From Pinus tabuliformis (Eukaryota; Streptophyta; Pinopsida; Pinales; Pinaceae): a stretch of DNA of 64,000 nt. A program made the translations under genes and the position numbers. Shown here piece after piece: positions 1 through 11,480 of the stretch. Within the stretch, counting starts at the first letter, position 1. Each line of letters starts with the position of its first letter. The stretch spans positions 703,232,519-703,296,518 of the forward strand of contig CM062810.1 of assembly GCA_031772625.1 (NCBI GenBank), read 5' to 3'. The notes below the pieces were generated by a model, which saw only the letters and a program-made list of their open reading frames with translations, was not told the DNA's origin and ran no database searches.

Positions 1-1
1 T

Positions 2-960
2 GGCTCTCTGACACTCGCCACGTCCAACACGACTCTCCAAGCTTTTGATGGACACAACTTTGTTCCAAAGGGAGTTCTTCCAAATTTTTCCATTGAGTTA
101 GAAGGGAAAATTATCCATTTTGATGTCAAGGTTGTTGACACCACATTAGATTATAACCTACTCCTGGGTCGTAGTTGGTTTTATGCAATGAATGCAATTG
201 TCTCATCTATTTTTTGTGTACTTTGCTTTCCTCATGAAGGAAAAATTTTCACTATAGATCAACTTGACTTTTGCATGCCATCAGCGCATATTTCCACCAC
301 TGGAAATTTTGTACCACTTGTGAGAGATAACCTTGGTTAGTATGAGAGTGTTGGCATGGGATTATTTAAAAGATCATCCATTATGGGAGTCTTTCCTAAA
401 CTCCCTCCACCCAACAATCCTTCTACTTCTACCACAACTCCTATGCATATGATCTCTTTCGGCACCTGTGGACCCCATAGACCTCCTGATCCCTGGGTGG
501 TGCCACTTGATCTATAGAAGTTGATCAAGCTAGTGAGAACCCTCCGGCACCAGTTGTGGAAGAGATTTCCTCTTTGGCAGTCCTGTTAGTACCTCCTGAC
601 ACTGGTCAGAAACTCCATCCCAATATGGAATATGATCAGGTTCTTTTGCCCACACACGTCACCCCTCTGCTTGTTTTGCGTGACTCCCTTGATGATGAGC
701 CTCCTCGGTTAGTCAACTTGGTGGTCATGGATCTACCCACTGATAATCATATGTAGGTTATGCCTCTTTCTACCTCTAGTCTCCCCGATGAAGAACGAGT
801 AGAGACTAGTAACTTAAATCTTGAATCGACTTAGGGGGAACCTTCCTAGAGTTCCTTGGAGTTTCCACCCATGAGCCGATTCAAGTCTTGGGATTCTAAT
901 GTTTAACTTGTCACTGAATTTCCCCCTTTATGTGTTGATCCTCCTTTATGTCCTCAACAT
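2..960 (+). pseudogene. Ty3/gypsy gag-pol remnant (protease-linker region)
   Basis: The frame beginning at base 2 reads through to a TAG at 338-340 and encodes a typical plant Ty3/gypsy protease C-terminal stretch. It has a D-Y-N-L-L-L-G-R-S-W motif (about residues 50-59), then F-P-H-E-G-K-I and T-I-D-Q-L. After the stop the same frame still reads plausibly up to about 520 (V-G-M-G-L-F, then D-P-W-V-V-P), and shorter open pieces continue to about 960 with several stops. The 5' part lies outside the window. No reverse transcriptase or integrase follows, so this is an internal fragment of a decayed element. The motif style suggests a non-chromovirus (Tat/Athila-like) lineage, but that placement is from memory of the family. 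Confidence 0.6.
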
Positions 961-3900
961 TATTTCAAGAGTGCGACTATGTTAGGTTGTCCCTGGCATG
1001 GTCAACCTTTCTGGATTGGGCAGTTTGATTTGCTTTGGCATGGACCCACATTGGTGAGCCATATGGTGTATTTACCTTCCATGAGTTCACGTATGGAAAA
1101 CCTTGGCCTGTGCCCAGTTGTGGGCACACTTTGACGTGACCTACTAGACTGTGTTGTGCTTGTACATATTGCACATAGTAGTGTGACTCTTTCCCCTTTT
1201 TGGTTTGGTGTGTAATGCAAGTATTTTACATTCCTTATTTATGCCAAATATCCAAAAACTTATAAAATTCAAAAAACAAACCAAAAAATACATGGTCATG
1301 TTTTTACCTCATTCATATTTATGTCTTTCATTATGTGATTTAACCATGGGTCTAGTATTTCTAGATGGTTTTTATAGGACAGGGTGGTGCTTCTATTGCA
1401 ACATCCATTGGAACTTAGGTTCATTTCTCTTGAGCTTGGCATATAGGGGTAGGTCATATATCATTATCACCATTGCATTTTGACCGTGAGTGCCATATTT
1501 ATGCCTTCGGTGTAACTCCGTCAAGTTGTGACTTTTTCCACTTCCTTTATGCATGTCATAAACTGGCGGTAGAGCTTACCTAATCATGGATACCCTAGTT
1601 AGCACCTTTTTGCCAAGATGGTGTCCATGCAGTCATTTTTTACTCCTTCTTGGAATTCCTCCTTCTGACCCTCCATGACCTAGAATCTGATCCTCATGTC
1701 CTCTTCTTCATCATATTTCTGGCTTTACCCCAAGAGGATTCCACCATTTTTATCCCTTGTGATTGCTATTTTTTATCAACCTACTTTTGCACGATGAGAA
1801 TTGGTTTCTCTCTTCCATCATCATCATCTTCTTGGGCTACCACCCACTTTCACTTGGTGTTTACCCTTTCTTGGAGGAACCGCTACAGTGAGTGGTCCTA
1901 GTAGCTCACCTCTTGTCCTCTTTACGTCATGAGCAGTTCCATCATTACTGGAACCAAATGCTACCCTCTATACCACTCTTTCCTCCAAAAGGAGTTTCCT
2001 TTAAGCTCTTTTCAGACTCCTTAATTTAGAAAAGATTGCCGAGTGAACTTGTCTACTTCACGCTCATTAAAGTATCTGAAGTGTCATCTACCCAATATAA
2101 GTTTAACCCTTTTCTGAAATAGGATAGAATAGTTATGAAAAATGAATACCCTAGTCTACTATGGCTAGGAGGTTCCCCCTTGTATACTTTTATCTCTTTT
2201 TTTGGCTTGGGGGACAACTTTACGAAAAATGAACTTATAAAAAATAGAAGGGGGGAACATATTTTTCCATTAGCCATCAAAATGGAAAAATTAGTTGCAT
2301 CACCCTTGAACACAACACATGTCTGTCCCATTATCTTACTGTTGGGTTTTAGTTTGCTTAGGAGTCGTACCATCCATATGAGTCTCTTTACTCCTCTGAC
2401 TGGTTACTCTTCCAGTCATATGGAGCGTGCTTCGATGCCTCCTGCCATTTCGAGATATCACCTGGTGGTTATTAGTCATGCTGCCAAGTCATTCTTGTGT
2501 CGTGCCGCTATGTGTTCAAGGGAAGTCTCAGCCTGTGTTGGCCATCTACAGTAGCCTATTTCCCTTTTTGAGTCAGCCATCCTTGTGTCAGTTGTACTTC
2601 ACTACTTCATGACTTCGTGACTTCATCCTAGTTTTACCTATGTAGATGGTTATGGTTGCGATATCCAAGTATGAGCCGACATATTTGTGATATGATGTCG
2701 TACTAATCTAGACTGATAGTACATATGTGATTGTTATGCATGAACGATAAATGCTTATGAGCTTACGATGTGAACATGTTAGTTATTTATTGTTATGGAT
2801 ATCATGATTTATGTTTGAGTTGATATGTTGTGAAGTTGTATCGTGCTAACCAAGATTGCTTGTGCAGACAAGATCGCCTCCCCTGAGATACATCAAGGTA
2901 TGAGTTTCCTTATGCCGTATATTTGGTACTTGATTGTTTGATTATGTGGTCTAGTTGATTTAGCTGACATGGTGTGTTCATAGCTTGCTTGAATGTTTTA
3001 TTAATTGCATGATATGAGTATGAGTTTAGAGGGTTGCATGAAGAAATGATCTTGTTTTAAGATGATTGTATGAATACATATGTGTTGAGACAATTGATAT
3101 GTACTTTCATGTAAGAAGGTGATAGTTGTAGCATTATGTCTAATGACTATGAGTTGACTATGGATTATGACATGATTGTTAGTCTTGCTAAATGTTGATT
3201 TCAAATTTATAGATATGATTGTCTTCATATTTGGAACATGTGGTTGACATGTGTGAGTAGTTGCAGGAAGCATGTTGGTATTATCTTGACAAGGTAATAG
3301 TTGATGTGTTTGTATCACTAATAGTTGGTGATGTGACAATGCATAGTAACACTCAGTTGCAGCAAGAAAAAGGTCAAAGAAAGGAATTGGACAATAATTC
3401 CTTTGGCTATGTTTGGAAACCCTAATTATAAATGAATGAATGCTTTGCATACAGGAAGTCTTCTTACCCTTGATTTCGTCGGAATTATGTGGGTATGTGC
3501 TATATTCATGAACATGTATTTGACAAGTATATTAGCTAGTCTCTAGTTATAGGTGGATCTACCAAGGGAATTGGAGTCCCTTGAGAGATGATGTGGATGT
3601 GTTTAGTTGCAAGTAACGTGTTTGGAACAACAAGGTAAGGTAACTAGTGTATTGTGATGTTTAGTTATGCATTGACATTATGTGTTGATGGAAGTATGAT
3701 GCGGGGGATTGCATGGCAAGAGACTGCCATGAAATATTGAAGAAGGCTTAGGTTGAGCTTTCCTTTGAAGTCATTGGGATCCATGGGGATTGATTCATGG
3801 TGTCTATTGTTAGCCTTGTGCTTTTGGAATTTTGTGATTTTCTTGCACTTTATTTTCAGTTTTGTTACGTATAGTGCATGATCATGGAACTTTGTTTGTG

Positions 3901-4739
3901 GTGTCATATTGTTGTTGGCTTTCCAAGGTTTTCCTCTTCTTTTCTTCTCAGTCTTTCCTTTATTTTTTTGAGTCTTGATAATTGGTTGGGAAAGAAGAAA
4001 GTTAATGGAGCTTAGGGAGATCCGTATGGTACCCAACAGGTAAAACCTAAATGAAGCTCGGTGCATGAGTAAGCGCAACCGAAGGTAAGACTATGACAGT
4101 CGGTTGGGTTGGTTGCGTCCATTGGTGTAGATGGACACTGGCAGTATAGTCATGAGAAAGGTAACAGGAAAAGGTAAAGTAAACATATCTGAGGTGTCAG
4201 ATGCCTTGGCTATGTTGGGAACGGTTGTTCTCAATGTTTTTCATATGTTGCACACGTAAAGGGAGATCTCTTAACCTTGATCTTATAATATATGGTAATT
4301 TTGTTGTGATCGTGATTATACTGATGTTTATATGTTATCGTTGTCTGACAGTATCATGATTGTTTATGCTAATGTTTACATATATCTATCTATGTATCCA
4401 TGTATCTATGTCATTGTTTGATAGATCATCAAGAATCGTTCTTGTGGCAGAATGATTTCTTATGCAAGAAAATGACATGAAGAAGTTCCTAGCTATGAGG
4501 AATCAAGTGGGAAGAGTAGTCATGACAAATATATGAGGTCAGTATCATGTGAATATGAATTTATATTGTATTATTATATTATGCCTCTGTTTATGTTATG
4601 ACAAGTAAGGTGGAAGGATACATCAGTGAAATGAAATCAGTGTGGCCTACGACATGTTAGGATAAAGCATGGATAAGACAATGGAAGCAAGGTTTCTTGG
4701 TAGAGACAATGTGTTTTTGGATGTGAGGTACTATTGTTG
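961..4739. other. No gene seen; probably retroelement-derived non-coding DNA
   Basis: About 3.8 kb of AT- and GT-rich sequence. The open frames here (for example 2135-2554 on plus and 3001-3450 on minus) have no recognisable motif and no codon-level signal. It may be the 3' untranslated region or LTR of the element whose protease lies at 2-340, but I could not find a matching second LTR. Confidence 0.4.
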
Positions 4740-5121
4740 TGCATAGGTTGTATATAATGTACATGTTGCATATTCAATGTTGGGTATAGATGGTGCTATG
4801 TACATATGGTGTGGTGTGTATGATTGTACAAGTGGTGTTGTGCACATGTGGTGCTTTGTACATGTTGTACAAGTGGTGCTATGTGTAGGTGGTGTCGCGT
4901 ACATGTCGTGTGTGTGGTACTGTGTACATGTGGTATTGTGTACATGTTGTACAATGGTGCAGTGTACATATGGGATTGTGTACATGTTGTGTAGGTGGTG
5001 CCATGTACATGTTGTACATGTTGTGTTACGGGCATGTGGTACTAAGTATGTGCATTGTGTAGTCACGGTATCGTGACATGTGTATTAGTTGCGTTGTACT
5101 ATGTGTGGGTACATGTATTTT
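4740..5121. repeat. GT-rich degenerate minisatellite
   Basis: The words GTACATGT, GTGGT and TTGTACA recur at irregular spacing of roughly 18-40 bases on the plus strand. Open frames on both strands here are simple-sequence artefacts. The same kind of sequence resumes at 29568, on the other side of element A, so this repeat was probably the target into which A inserted. Confidence 0.6.
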
Positions 5122-5520
5122 TGATCCGGATTTGAATAGGAACGCAACAAATCACAAAGATAACCATAAACACAGAGATGCAGTGGAAATAATACTTCAT
5201 TTCATTAATGTAAAATACTGAAATATGCTTACAAATAGCAATGGAAATAAACCAGCTACGGCGATGGTAGCTTAACTCTGAGAAGAGATGTGGCAGCTAC
5301 ATGCCTCTGCGTTGTGTTACAATGAGGCTTGAAAACCTATTTATTGTTGAGAAACAATGGAAAACCCTAAACATCAAAAAACCTAACCCTAGAAGATGAA
5401 ATGCCAAACTGTAGGCCCCGTTTGGGTAAATTGGTACATCAACTTCCCGGGGTCATAACTTTGGCATATGATCTCTGTTTGACGCGCACAATATCTCGTT
5501 AGAAATATCTATATGAGAAC
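5122..5520 (-). repeat. Element A 3' LTR, distal part
   Basis: Matches 28948-29345 of the right LTR nearly base for base, including the starting TGATCCGG and the GACGCGCACAATATC segment. Homology stops at 5520 exactly where element C begins and resumes at 12731. Confidence 0.85.
5516..5520. repeat. Left target-site duplication of element C (AGAAC)
   Basis: AGAAC immediately precedes TGTTAGC at 5521 and recurs at 12731-12735 directly after ...GTTAACA. The uninterrupted LTR copy at 47538-48158 has a single AGAAC at this site, which confirms that the second copy was created by insertion. Confidence 0.8.
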
Positions 5521-6640
5521 TGTTAGCTACCTATACCAATAGGTTTCATATTTCATGATTGGCTATGGAAGGTCTAAATATGCTCTGCTTTGATGACTCA
5601 AACATCACATATTTCCTACAAAGTTTGATTTGTGACAATAACTTGGTAAGGCCTCAAAGTTTTGATGGATGGTCCAAAAGTCTAATCTGGATCATGCCAT
5701 GTTTAAATTTTCTGTTGTAGAATAGAGAAAGGAGTCTGTCCAAATTGTTTAATCTTGGCAGACAAGTAGTTCAGGTAGAGAAGAAAAGGTTCCCAACAGC
5801 TCAATCTGGGACCTTGGAAGAGATAAGGGTAGAAGTAGATAGAAAAGAATAAAGAAAAAGCCAATGAAAAGAAAAGGCAAGTAAGGGTTTGCAAGTCCAA
5901 GTGCACCCTCCAAGGAGAAACAAAAAATGCTAGGAAAATAGCTGGGTAAGCAGTTGTGGTTGCAGAAAGGGTATTTTCACCATTGCACATATGTCAAAAG
6001 GTGTTTTGCCAAGGCAAAATCTATCAATGGACAAAGTGGTTAATTCCATCAAATTACAGCAGGAAGCATGACTAATTTCCCTCATTCCCCTCCAATTTCA
6101 TTTCTAACATTCCTCCATCAGCTTAGATTCATGAAAATGACTAAGTTTTCATGGTGGTTCTTAATCTTTAAAAGCCACATTTCTTGTCTAAAAATCTTTT
6201 CATTTTGATCTACTCTCAAAACCAAGTTTGTTTCACATAAACTTAAATGGTTTCCCCCTCCACTCACCCTCTCATCCATATTAACTCTAATTCTACTATG
6301 TAAATCCCCTATATTACCTTTTCCCCTACTAGTATTAAACACCATGGTGTATAAATCCCAGCAATATCTACATATTCTCCTTTTGGCATTATAGCCAAGT
6401 AAATGGTCTAAGGGGACTTCAGTCCACCTGGGACTGTGGTCAACCTTGTCTTGGATGTGCTCTGACCTCTGGTTATGAGCAGAAATCCTCTCCCTCAACC
6501 CTCACAGTCTCTCTGCTGAAAATACACATAAAACCCCTTTCACCCCTAAACCCTCTTTGCAAAAATTACCAAGGTCCAAAACCCCCCTTGGCGTTTATTC
6601 CAAGCATCAGCGCGCGGGTTCAATTTAATTGAAATACATT
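5521..6640. other. 5' part of element C, no gene seen
   Basis: AT-rich sequence with purine-rich runs around 5825-5880 and pyrimidine-rich runs around 6060-6120. The minus-strand open frame at 6118-6498 has no recognisable motif. I found no direct repeat of this stretch near the right end of element C. Confidence 0.4.
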
Positions 6641-6720
6641 GAAAAAACCTTACAAAAAACCCATAAACTGAAGTTTTCCGCCCGCGCATATAACCCGAGC
6701 ACTTTGTTGCTCCGCCCACC

Positions 6721-6746
6721 GTCGGATCAGATCCTAAGGATCCGAC
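6721..6746. repeat. 8-bp inverted repeat (possible hairpin)
   Basis: GTCGGATC at 6721-6728 is the reverse complement of GATCCGAC at 6739-6746, with a 10-base loop. It sits in the GC-rich leader upstream of the long ORF. Confidence 0.55.
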
Positions 6747-6800
6747 GATCCACAGTGATATCGGAGCAGCCCCCGCAGCGGACCTTTAGCGCCCGAGAAC

Positions 6801-7098
6801 GTGACGTTGCGTCACGTCAGGGCCAGTCCACGCGTCGCACGATGAAGGCTCTCGGAGCAAGGCCTGACACTTCCGGGACCGTACCCAAACCGCCCCGAGA
6901 GACCGTAGCGGCTAGCCTTAACCGTAACCGCTACGGTCCTAACCGCCAACCGTTGTCCAACATCATATCGCCACGTCACGTCCGCTTGTCCTTGTCTCCG
7001 TTATTTGTCCACCTCGCCGTTGACGTGGCTGCCACCGCACCATCCCCCATGGACCAACAGCATACCGCCACGTCACCAATGACGTCATGCTGACGTCA
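6801..7098 (+). promoter_or_regulatory. Cluster of TGACG/ACGTCA (bZIP-type) motifs upstream of the long ORF
   Basis: GTGACGTTGCGTCACGTCA at 6801-6819, CACGTCACGTCC at 6972-6983, TGACGTGG at 7021-7028, CCACGTCACC at 7069-7078, and two perfect TGACGTCA palindromes at 7080-7087 and 7091-7098. TGACG/ACGT cores are the known binding sites of plant TGA and related bZIP factors. A GCGCCAAAA (E2F-like) site follows at 7110-7118. The stretch is clearly more GC-rich than its surroundings. Function as a promoter is inferred from motif density and its position about 600 bases before the ATG. Confidence 0.5.
6901..6938. repeat. Perfect 11-bp inverted repeat (possible hairpin)
   Basis: GACCGTAGCGG at 6901-6911 pairs with CCGCTACGGTC at 6928-6938 around a 16-base spacer. 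It lies inside the bZIP-motif region. Confidence 0.7.
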
Positions 7099-7404
7099 TC
7101 ACTAAAAAAGCGCCAAAATCGTAAAAAGCCCATATTAAGCCAAAAAACGCCTTTTCTTTCCATTTTTTATCCATTTCTCTACTGTTTCCTCTGCATGACC
7201 GTTTACGTCCTGAAATCTGCCAACCTGCTCAGTTGACCAAGGCGACCTCCACAGCACCAACCTTGCACGCGTGCACGACCTCTGCTCGTGAATTACCAGG
7301 TATTTTCCGTTTTCTATCCTCCATACGCCTGCAGTTGAAAATAAAATTACTCAGAGGGCTAAAAAGACGATAAAACTCATAATTTCAGCAGCCATTTCCC
7401 TCTG

Positions 7405-7410
7405 TATATA
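7405..7410 (+). promoter_or_regulatory. TATA-like site before the long ORF
   Basis: TATATA in the context CTGTATATACCCC, 300 bases before the ATG at 7710. It would give a 5' leader of roughly 270 bases if used. There is no independent support. Confidence 0.25.
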
Positions 7411-7709
7411 CCCCATTTGTAAGTGTGAAGTCCAAAAACGCCAGCTGAGCCTTGTTGCCTGTATTTTCACTAAAAAAAGGGTATTCTCTGCGCATTCCCA
7501 AAAACTTTTGTTTACTGAATTCACCTGCTGAAGAGGACATAGTGAGACCAGACAGTAGCCCTGTTCCTGATATAAACAGTATTTCAATTGCTGTTGTATA
7601 AATTCCTCCTCTGGTACCTGAAACTCAAACTGTTTTTACAAAAATCACTTATGTTCTGTGCTAATCCTTTTAAGCCGTTCACTTACAGTTGTTGAGCTTA
7701 AAGAAAACC

Positions 7710-10700
7710 ATGGACACTCCTATTGCTCTGAATATCAAGCCCCTCAACGCTCCTCACCAGGAATTAGAATGGAAAGCCCTGGGAGATATGGATTATCAAA
7801 TGCTGGACTGGTTTCTTATGGGCTCCAAATATAATATTCAGATGCTGAATGAGTTGAAAGCCCAGCACCTGAGTGGAGCAGACATCTTGGGGATTTGGGA
7901 CTCAAACTTGCCCATCTACAATCTCCCCCAGGTAAATCCTATGCCAGAGTTGGTCTACAGCTGCCAGGAATGCTATGACCCAAGCCAAAGAGTTGTCATC
8001 AGCCCCACAGGCTCAGTCCTGTTCCATATCACCCCAGAGAGTATAAATGAGATGCTGCACTTCCATACTGCCAAGCAATTGACCCCCCTCCATATTCAGA
8101 ATTTGATAAAGAAAGGGAGCAAGCTGTCAAGTGACCAACTCATTAAAATCAATCAGCTGTTTGTAAAACCAGGCTCTGAATCCGTCAGAACTCCTCCTAT
8201 TGGATATCAGTACTTGAATGAATTGGGCAGGATGTTAGTGGATTTGATCAGCTATGCCCTAGGATTCAAGGGAATGAAGGATGTGGATGAAACCATAATG
8301 GCAATGCTCTCTCTATTCTCTCCTGGTAAGCCCCCAGCTGTACATTATGATTATGCTACATACATTGCGGATAAAATCCATGACCAGTTTATGAACTTGA
8401 AGAGGGAAAGACTATTCAGGTATACCTCATACATATACCACCTATTCTTGTTTTATCAGCCAGCCACCTTCTCTTTTCCTTTGAAGCAACTCAATGCCCA
8501 GGGAAATCCAAGGTCAGTGGTGTTCTGGACCTCTGTTTTTCATCATACCTCTGTATCACCTTACACATACTCTGAGTTCATTGACTTATTCATTTATCCA
8601 GCCATGACAGTATTGCATGGTATTCCTCCTCCAAGACTAACTGATGACATGAGGAGAATTCTCCATTTGAATAAATCCTATAGCATTGGTAATTGGTACC
8701 TCTACCAAAACCACACAGTCATCAGAATATATGGCTGTGAGTTGAACCCTTTTAGGTTGCCAAGGTATGTCCCCATGAGGCTTTTTGCCTTGGAATATTT
8801 CAGACAATTTGGGAACTCAGACTACCTCCATTTTCAGAGCAAGAACAAGAAGTCACAGTTAAAAGTAAGGAGCCAGCTGGGTCCTTTCCTATACAACAGA
8901 AAAGAGGAGGGGTGGAAAGAGGCAAACAATATCCTAGAGGGCCTCAGACTGCAAACTAGCTTTGAATGGATACCCTATGACCCCAATCATTTTGTCTCCC
9001 TTAGGAGGATAAAATACAAATTGGGTAGCTATGCACACAAGAGACAACCTGAGATTGAACAGTATGCCAATGCATTAAGTTGGGAAGAAGGTACCCTAGA
9101 AGAGGAAATTACTGATGAAGAGCTACTAGAGAGAGAGGCTAGAAATATTCAAAAGGAAGCTGACTTAGAAACTTGTGGACAGGTTCCCCTCTCGTACAAA
9201 AAGCAGCTTGGAGCAGCTGCTACATCATCAACAACACAGCAGCAAACTGCCGGGAAAGCACCGCAGACAGCCAGCAAAGATAAAGGGAAGCAGGTGGAGC
9301 AGCCACCTCCATTGACAGAAGAACAAGTGGAGACATTGCTACAGCAGGAGGAAGAAATGGAGCAGCAGGGAGAAGGGCAGCAGCAAGAAGAGGTACAATA
9401 TAACAAACAACAGCCCTTGCAGCAAGAAAGAGTGATTGATGCTCCAAGTTCCACTGAGCAACAGGCTCAGGAAATAGTGCCTCCTAGGGCAGAAACTACT
9501 TTTGATACCTCGGTCCTCCAAACCCCACAAAAGGAGGACTTAACCAGGAAAAGAGATAGAGAGACTCCCCTGACTTCATCCATCAATCAGGGAGAGAAAA
9601 GACAAAGATTAAATGACTTTCCAGAGGATGACATAGCAATAAGACAAGCAATGGGCATGGGCCCACCCAGCGGAGAAGTTTCAGCCAGTTCATTCCAGCA
9701 TGAACATGATAGAGCTATAGGAGGAGAGGTCAGCTCCTCCAGCCAGCACAGAGAAGGACAGGTAAGCATCAAACAACAATTTATTGACATTAAAAGGAGG
9801 AGTGATCCTATTAAAATACAGCTGTACAATCATTTGCTGAACCTGGCTCCCACTAATCAGCAAAGACTCATGTCTGCATTTGATGTAAGTGAAGGCAAAA
9901 TGATCATGAGTCACTTCATGCCCACAACTCTGCATCCCCAATCTACCTCGGATTACCTGAGAACCAACATGGAGATTCTGGCCAAAGACATACACCCTAT
10001 GGATAAAATCGAACTGCATAAACAAACTGGTGAAATGGTGTATGCCTCCTTGGCAGATGAAACATTGGAAAATTACAAATTGAAAAGCAGCCTTGATAAT
10101 ACAGCCTCTCAGCTGGAATTGGAGAGAGCATCATCACAAGCCAAGGACAACAGAATCAAGTCCTTGGAAGATGTAATCATAGAAATAGGACATGATCCTA
10201 AAGATGTTAAAGGTATCCAAGAACTGTTGAAGCTAAGGGATGCAGACATGGCGGCCTTAAGAAAGAAAATCAAGCTCCCAGCTACCATCCATCCGCAAAC
10301 AGATGAGGTTGCCCAGCAAAGGCTGGAAAAGGATGCCACAGATCTAATGATATCTCTGTACAAGGAGCTGGTTCGGATTCAAGACAAACTAGGAGAATCA
10401 GAAGCTGCAAAGGCAGCACTACAGACAGCATTAAAGCAAAAAGAAGAGGGCCAAACCTCCCAGCCTCCTCCTGAAATAATCAATCTTGAGGAAGCCCCTC
10501 CAACAACTACTCCTCCTCCTCAACAGACAGGGCCTACAACACCAACTACAGCAACAGCTACACCAACAACAGAGCAGACTCCTAGTCTGGATATGCAGAA
10601 GCTGCAAGCCGAAATCCAAGTTCTTGAGTCTCAAATGAAAGAGCTTGATGAAGTCAAAAAATCTTTGACTAAAGTAAATGAAAGACTTGATAAGAGCAAG

Positions 10701-11480
10701 CAGAGTGAGGCTGCAAAGGAACGAGAAGTAAAAGCTCTAAAGAAGAGGATAACTGAACTTGAAAAGGAGCTCTCACTAGAAAAGGTAACAGTAGAGTTAA
10801 AAGCAGTCCTCTGGGGTAACATTGGTCGGTCCATCACCAATCAGTGGCAGTATATTGAGACTATGGATGAGCAAATAGTACTCATTACAAAGGCAAACAG
10901 GGAAATACACAGAGCTAGAGCAAGCCTTGGCCACATGCCAGATGCTGCCAGCAGAATGATCAATATTTTAAATAACAAAACTAGCTCTCAACTAGCTACC
11001 ATGGGAATTGCTAACAAGACTGAGACAATATCAGTAGTTAAAAGAGTCCTGACACTACGAAGCCTAGTTGGAACGCTGGAGAGGAGAACACAGGATATGC
11101 AGACCGAAATCAACAAATTCCTGGACAGATTCCTGGCATTACAGAACAGAGGCCTCCCCAGCATATTAAGCAGTGTAGGAAGACTGCTCACCCTGGAAAA
11201 CTACATCAAAAGGGTTGATGCCCATGCTGCAGCACAAATTGCAAAACAACCCAGTACCTCAGCAGAAACAGGGCCAGCATCAGGGCAGAATTTGTATGAT
11301 AGGGTGGACAACTTGTTTTTTATTATGAATGAAATTGATCACCTGTTTGATGCACCACCAAATTTCTTTAAGTATACAGAAGCAGATGAAACTATGGAGG
11401 CAATCATGAAGCACCAATTGCCCACACAGGAAGTCTGGAGGAATTTGACACAGATAATCTTATCAAGCCAGAACCTGTAG
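7710..11480 (+). CDS. Uncharacterised 1256-residue protein with Q-rich linker and coiled coils (element C ORF)
   Basis: Uninterrupted frame from an ATG in good plant context (AAACCATGGAC) to TAG. The frame is open 21 bases further upstream, but without an ATG. I do not recognise the family. Residues about 1-470 look globular, mixed hydrophobic and aromatic, with no zinc knuckle, DDE, RT or protease motif. About 480-680 is low-complexity, rich in Q and E. About 690-830 is a second compact region. About 830-1060 is heptad-rich coiled coil, interrupted by a P/T-rich linker near 925-965. The last 200 residues are helical-looking. A 3.8-kb stop-free frame in AT-rich DNA indicates selection on a protein until recently. 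It is the only ORF of insertion C. It could be a gag-like structural protein of a pol-less element or a captured host gene; neither is shown. Confidence 0.8.
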   Translation: MDTPIALNIKPLNAPHQELEWKALGDMDYQMLDWFLMGSKYNIQMLNELKAQHLSGADILGIWDSNLPIYNLPQVNPMPELVYSCQECYDPSQRVVISPTGSVLFHITPESINEMLHFHTAKQLTPLHIQNLIKKGSKLSSDQLIKINQLFVKPGSESVRTPPIGYQYLNELGRMLVDLISYALGFKGMKDVDETIMAMLSLFSPGKPPAVHYDYATYIADKIHDQFMNLKRERLFRYTSYIYHLFLFYQPATFSFPLKQLNAQGNPRSVVFWTSVFHHTSVSPYTYSEFIDLFIYPAMTVLHGIPPPRLTDDMRRILHLNKSYSIGNWYLYQNHTVIRIYGCELNPFRLPRYVPMRLFALEYFRQFGNSDYLHFQSKNKKSQLKVRSQLGPFLYNRKEEGWKEANNILEGLRLQTSFEWIPYDPNHFVSLRRIKYKLGSYAHKRQPEIEQYANALSWEEGTLEEEITDEELLEREARNIQKEADLETCGQVPLSYKKQLGAAATSSTTQQQTAGKAPQTASKDKGKQVEQPPPLTEEQVETLLQQEEEMEQQGEGQQQEEVQYNKQQPLQQERVIDAPSSTEQQAQEIVPPRAETTFDTSVLQTPQKEDLTRKRDRETPLTSSINQGEKRQRLNDFPEDDIAIRQAMGMGPPSGEVSASSFQHEHDRAIGGEVSSSSQHREGQVSIKQQFIDIKRRSDPIKIQLYNHLLNLAPTNQQRLMSAFDVSEGKMIMSHFMPTTLHPQSTSDYLRTNMEILAKDIHPMDKIELHKQTGEMVYASLADETLENYKLKSSLDNTASQLELERASSQAKDNRIKSLEDVIIEIGHDPKDVKGIQELLKLRDADMAALRKKIKLPATIHPQTDEVAQQRLEKDATDLMISLYKELVRIQDKLGESEAAKAALQTALKQKEEGQTSQPPPEIINLEEAPPTTTPPPQQTGPTTPTTATATPTTEQTPSLDMQKLQAEIQVLESQMKELDEVKKSLTKVNERLDKSKQSEAAKEREVKALKKRITELEKELSLEKVTVELKAVLWGNIGRSITNQWQYIETMDEQIVLITKANREIHRARASLGHMPDAASRMINILNNKTSSQLATMGIANKTETISVVKRVLTLRSLVGTLERRTQDMQTEINKFLDRFLALQNRGLPSILSSVGRLLTLENYIKRVDAHAAAQIAKQPSTSAETGPASGQNLYDRVDNLFFIMNEIDHLFDAPPNFFKYTEADETMEAIMKHQLPTQEVWRNLTQIILSSQNL

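Noticed and set aside
2053..2612. Open frames on both strands (106, 139 and 61 codons)
   Set aside because: Overlapping frames on opposite strands, no motif, no start context and no neighbouring gene signal.
4731..5076. Open frames of 80-110 codons rich in C, T and V or H and T
   Set aside because: Created by the GT-rich minisatellite on both strands.
5122..5694. Complete solo LTR ending at GGATCA 5694
   Set aside because: Homology to the other A-family LTRs stops at 5520 and resumes at 12731; no duplication flanks 5122-5694.
6629..7163. 154-codon plus frame and 66-codon minus frame upstream of the long ORF
   Set aside because: Lies in the GC-rich leader full of bZIP motifs and inverted repeats; composition explains the open frame.
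7689..7709. Upstream extension of the long ORF
   Set aside because: Open but begins with TTG; the first ATG at 7710 has a good plant context, so the start was placed there.
9149..11191. Several minus-strand frames within the long ORF
   Set aside because: Antisense shadows of Q-rich and coiled-coil coding sequence.
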